Of a stretch of DNA of 7,456 bases, positions 7,282-7,456 are shown piece after piece. Both the position numbers and the translations under genes were made by a program. Origin of the DNA: an uncultured Bacteroidaceae bacterium (lineage in GTDB: Bacteria > Bacteroidota > Bacteroidia > Bacteroidales > Bacteroidaceae); the NCBI GenBank assembly GCA_904501775.1, contig CAJGCJ010000097.1:1-7456 (forward strand), read 5' to 3'. Below the pieces are notes generated by a model, which saw only the letters and a program-made list of their open reading frames with translations, had not been told where the DNA came from and made no database searches. How positions within the stretch are numbered: the first letter of the stretch is position 1; each line of letters begins with the position of its first letter.

Positions 7282-7456
7282 ATGTATATGAAAACATGTA
7301 TTAAGTATTCACTAATCGTAGTGTTAAGCATTCTAACTCTTTTAGGTTTAACCGTTTTATTATCCAGAACTATATTTAAAGATAAATTGATTGAATATGC
7401 AATCAAGCTTAATCAGAGTGAGCAGAAACAGATTAAATCTTATTATGTATCAGAAA
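7282..7456 (+). CDS. Unrecognised protein with N-terminal membrane segment, 3' end beyond the window
   Basis: Fifty-eight codons are visible from ATG 7282 (ATG 7288 is an alternative start) with no stop. The N-terminus is MYMKTCIKYSL followed by one hydrophobic stretch at about 10-28 (LIVVLSILTLLGLTVLLS), then a polar part rich in K, Q and S (KLNQSEQKQIKSYYVSE). This resembles a signal anchor or an uncleaved signal sequence; no lipobox is obvious. It follows the kinase by 25 bp on the same strand, so it could be cotranscribed, for instance as an accessory or sensory subunit. The DNA is far more A/T-rich than the end of the kinase gene. I do not recognise a family from this fragment. Confidence 0.6.
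   Translation, partial: MYMKTCIKYSLIVVLSILTLLGLTVLLSRTIFKDKLIEYAIKLNQSEQKQIKSYYVSE

Noticed and set aside
1..7456. CRISPR array, tRNA or rRNA gene, insertion sequence or attachment site
   Set aside because: No repeated spacer pattern, cloverleaf with CCA-adjacent acceptor stem, rRNA-like stretch, transposase reading frame or terminal inverted repeat was seen on either strand.

Overview
The window looks like a chromosomal segment from a member of the Bacteroidota, most likely Bacteroidales. The support is the protein repertoire (a TolC-type outer membrane factor, an HlyD/AcrA-type adaptor and a large FtsX/MacB-type permease beside an NtrC-type response regulator and a PAS-containing kinase), the moderate GC content, the lack of clear Shine-Dalgarno sequences, and a TAnnTTTG-like -7 box in front of the regulator. 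The genus cannot be read from the sequence.

The layout is two divergent transcription units around a control region of about 190 bp (4419-4605). Leftward, on the minus strand, are a TolC-family outer membrane channel (3087-4418), a periplasmic adaptor 16 bp downstream (1808-3070) and an ABC permease 92 bp further on, which runs off the left edge (1-1715, 571 codons visible). Rightward, on the plus strand, are a sigma-54 activator of the NtrC class (4606-5952), a membrane histidine kinase overlapping it by 4 bp (5949-7256) and, after 25 bp, the first 58 codons of a small-looking membrane protein (from 7282). The permease gene and the last gene are both open at the window edges.

The main result is a readable control circuit. 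A sigma-54 type promoter (TGGCACG-N4-TGGC, with the GG-N10-GC spacing intact) sits 28 bp before the tolC start, on the tolC strand. An exact 18-bp repeat with a TGTC-N9-GACA dyad occurs twice, centred about 91 bp upstream and about 55 bp downstream of the predicted start site. The upstream copy is where an NtrC-type enhancer would be expected. The downstream copy lies inside the tolC signal-peptide codons. My inference is that the kinase senses envelope stress or an exported compound and phosphorylates the regulator, which then binds both dyads and activates the efflux operon through RNA polymerase-sigma-54. It may also control its own gene from the same upstream site. Divergent pairing of such two-component systems with efflux operons is common in Bacteroidota; the specific operator pair is what deserves a closer look.
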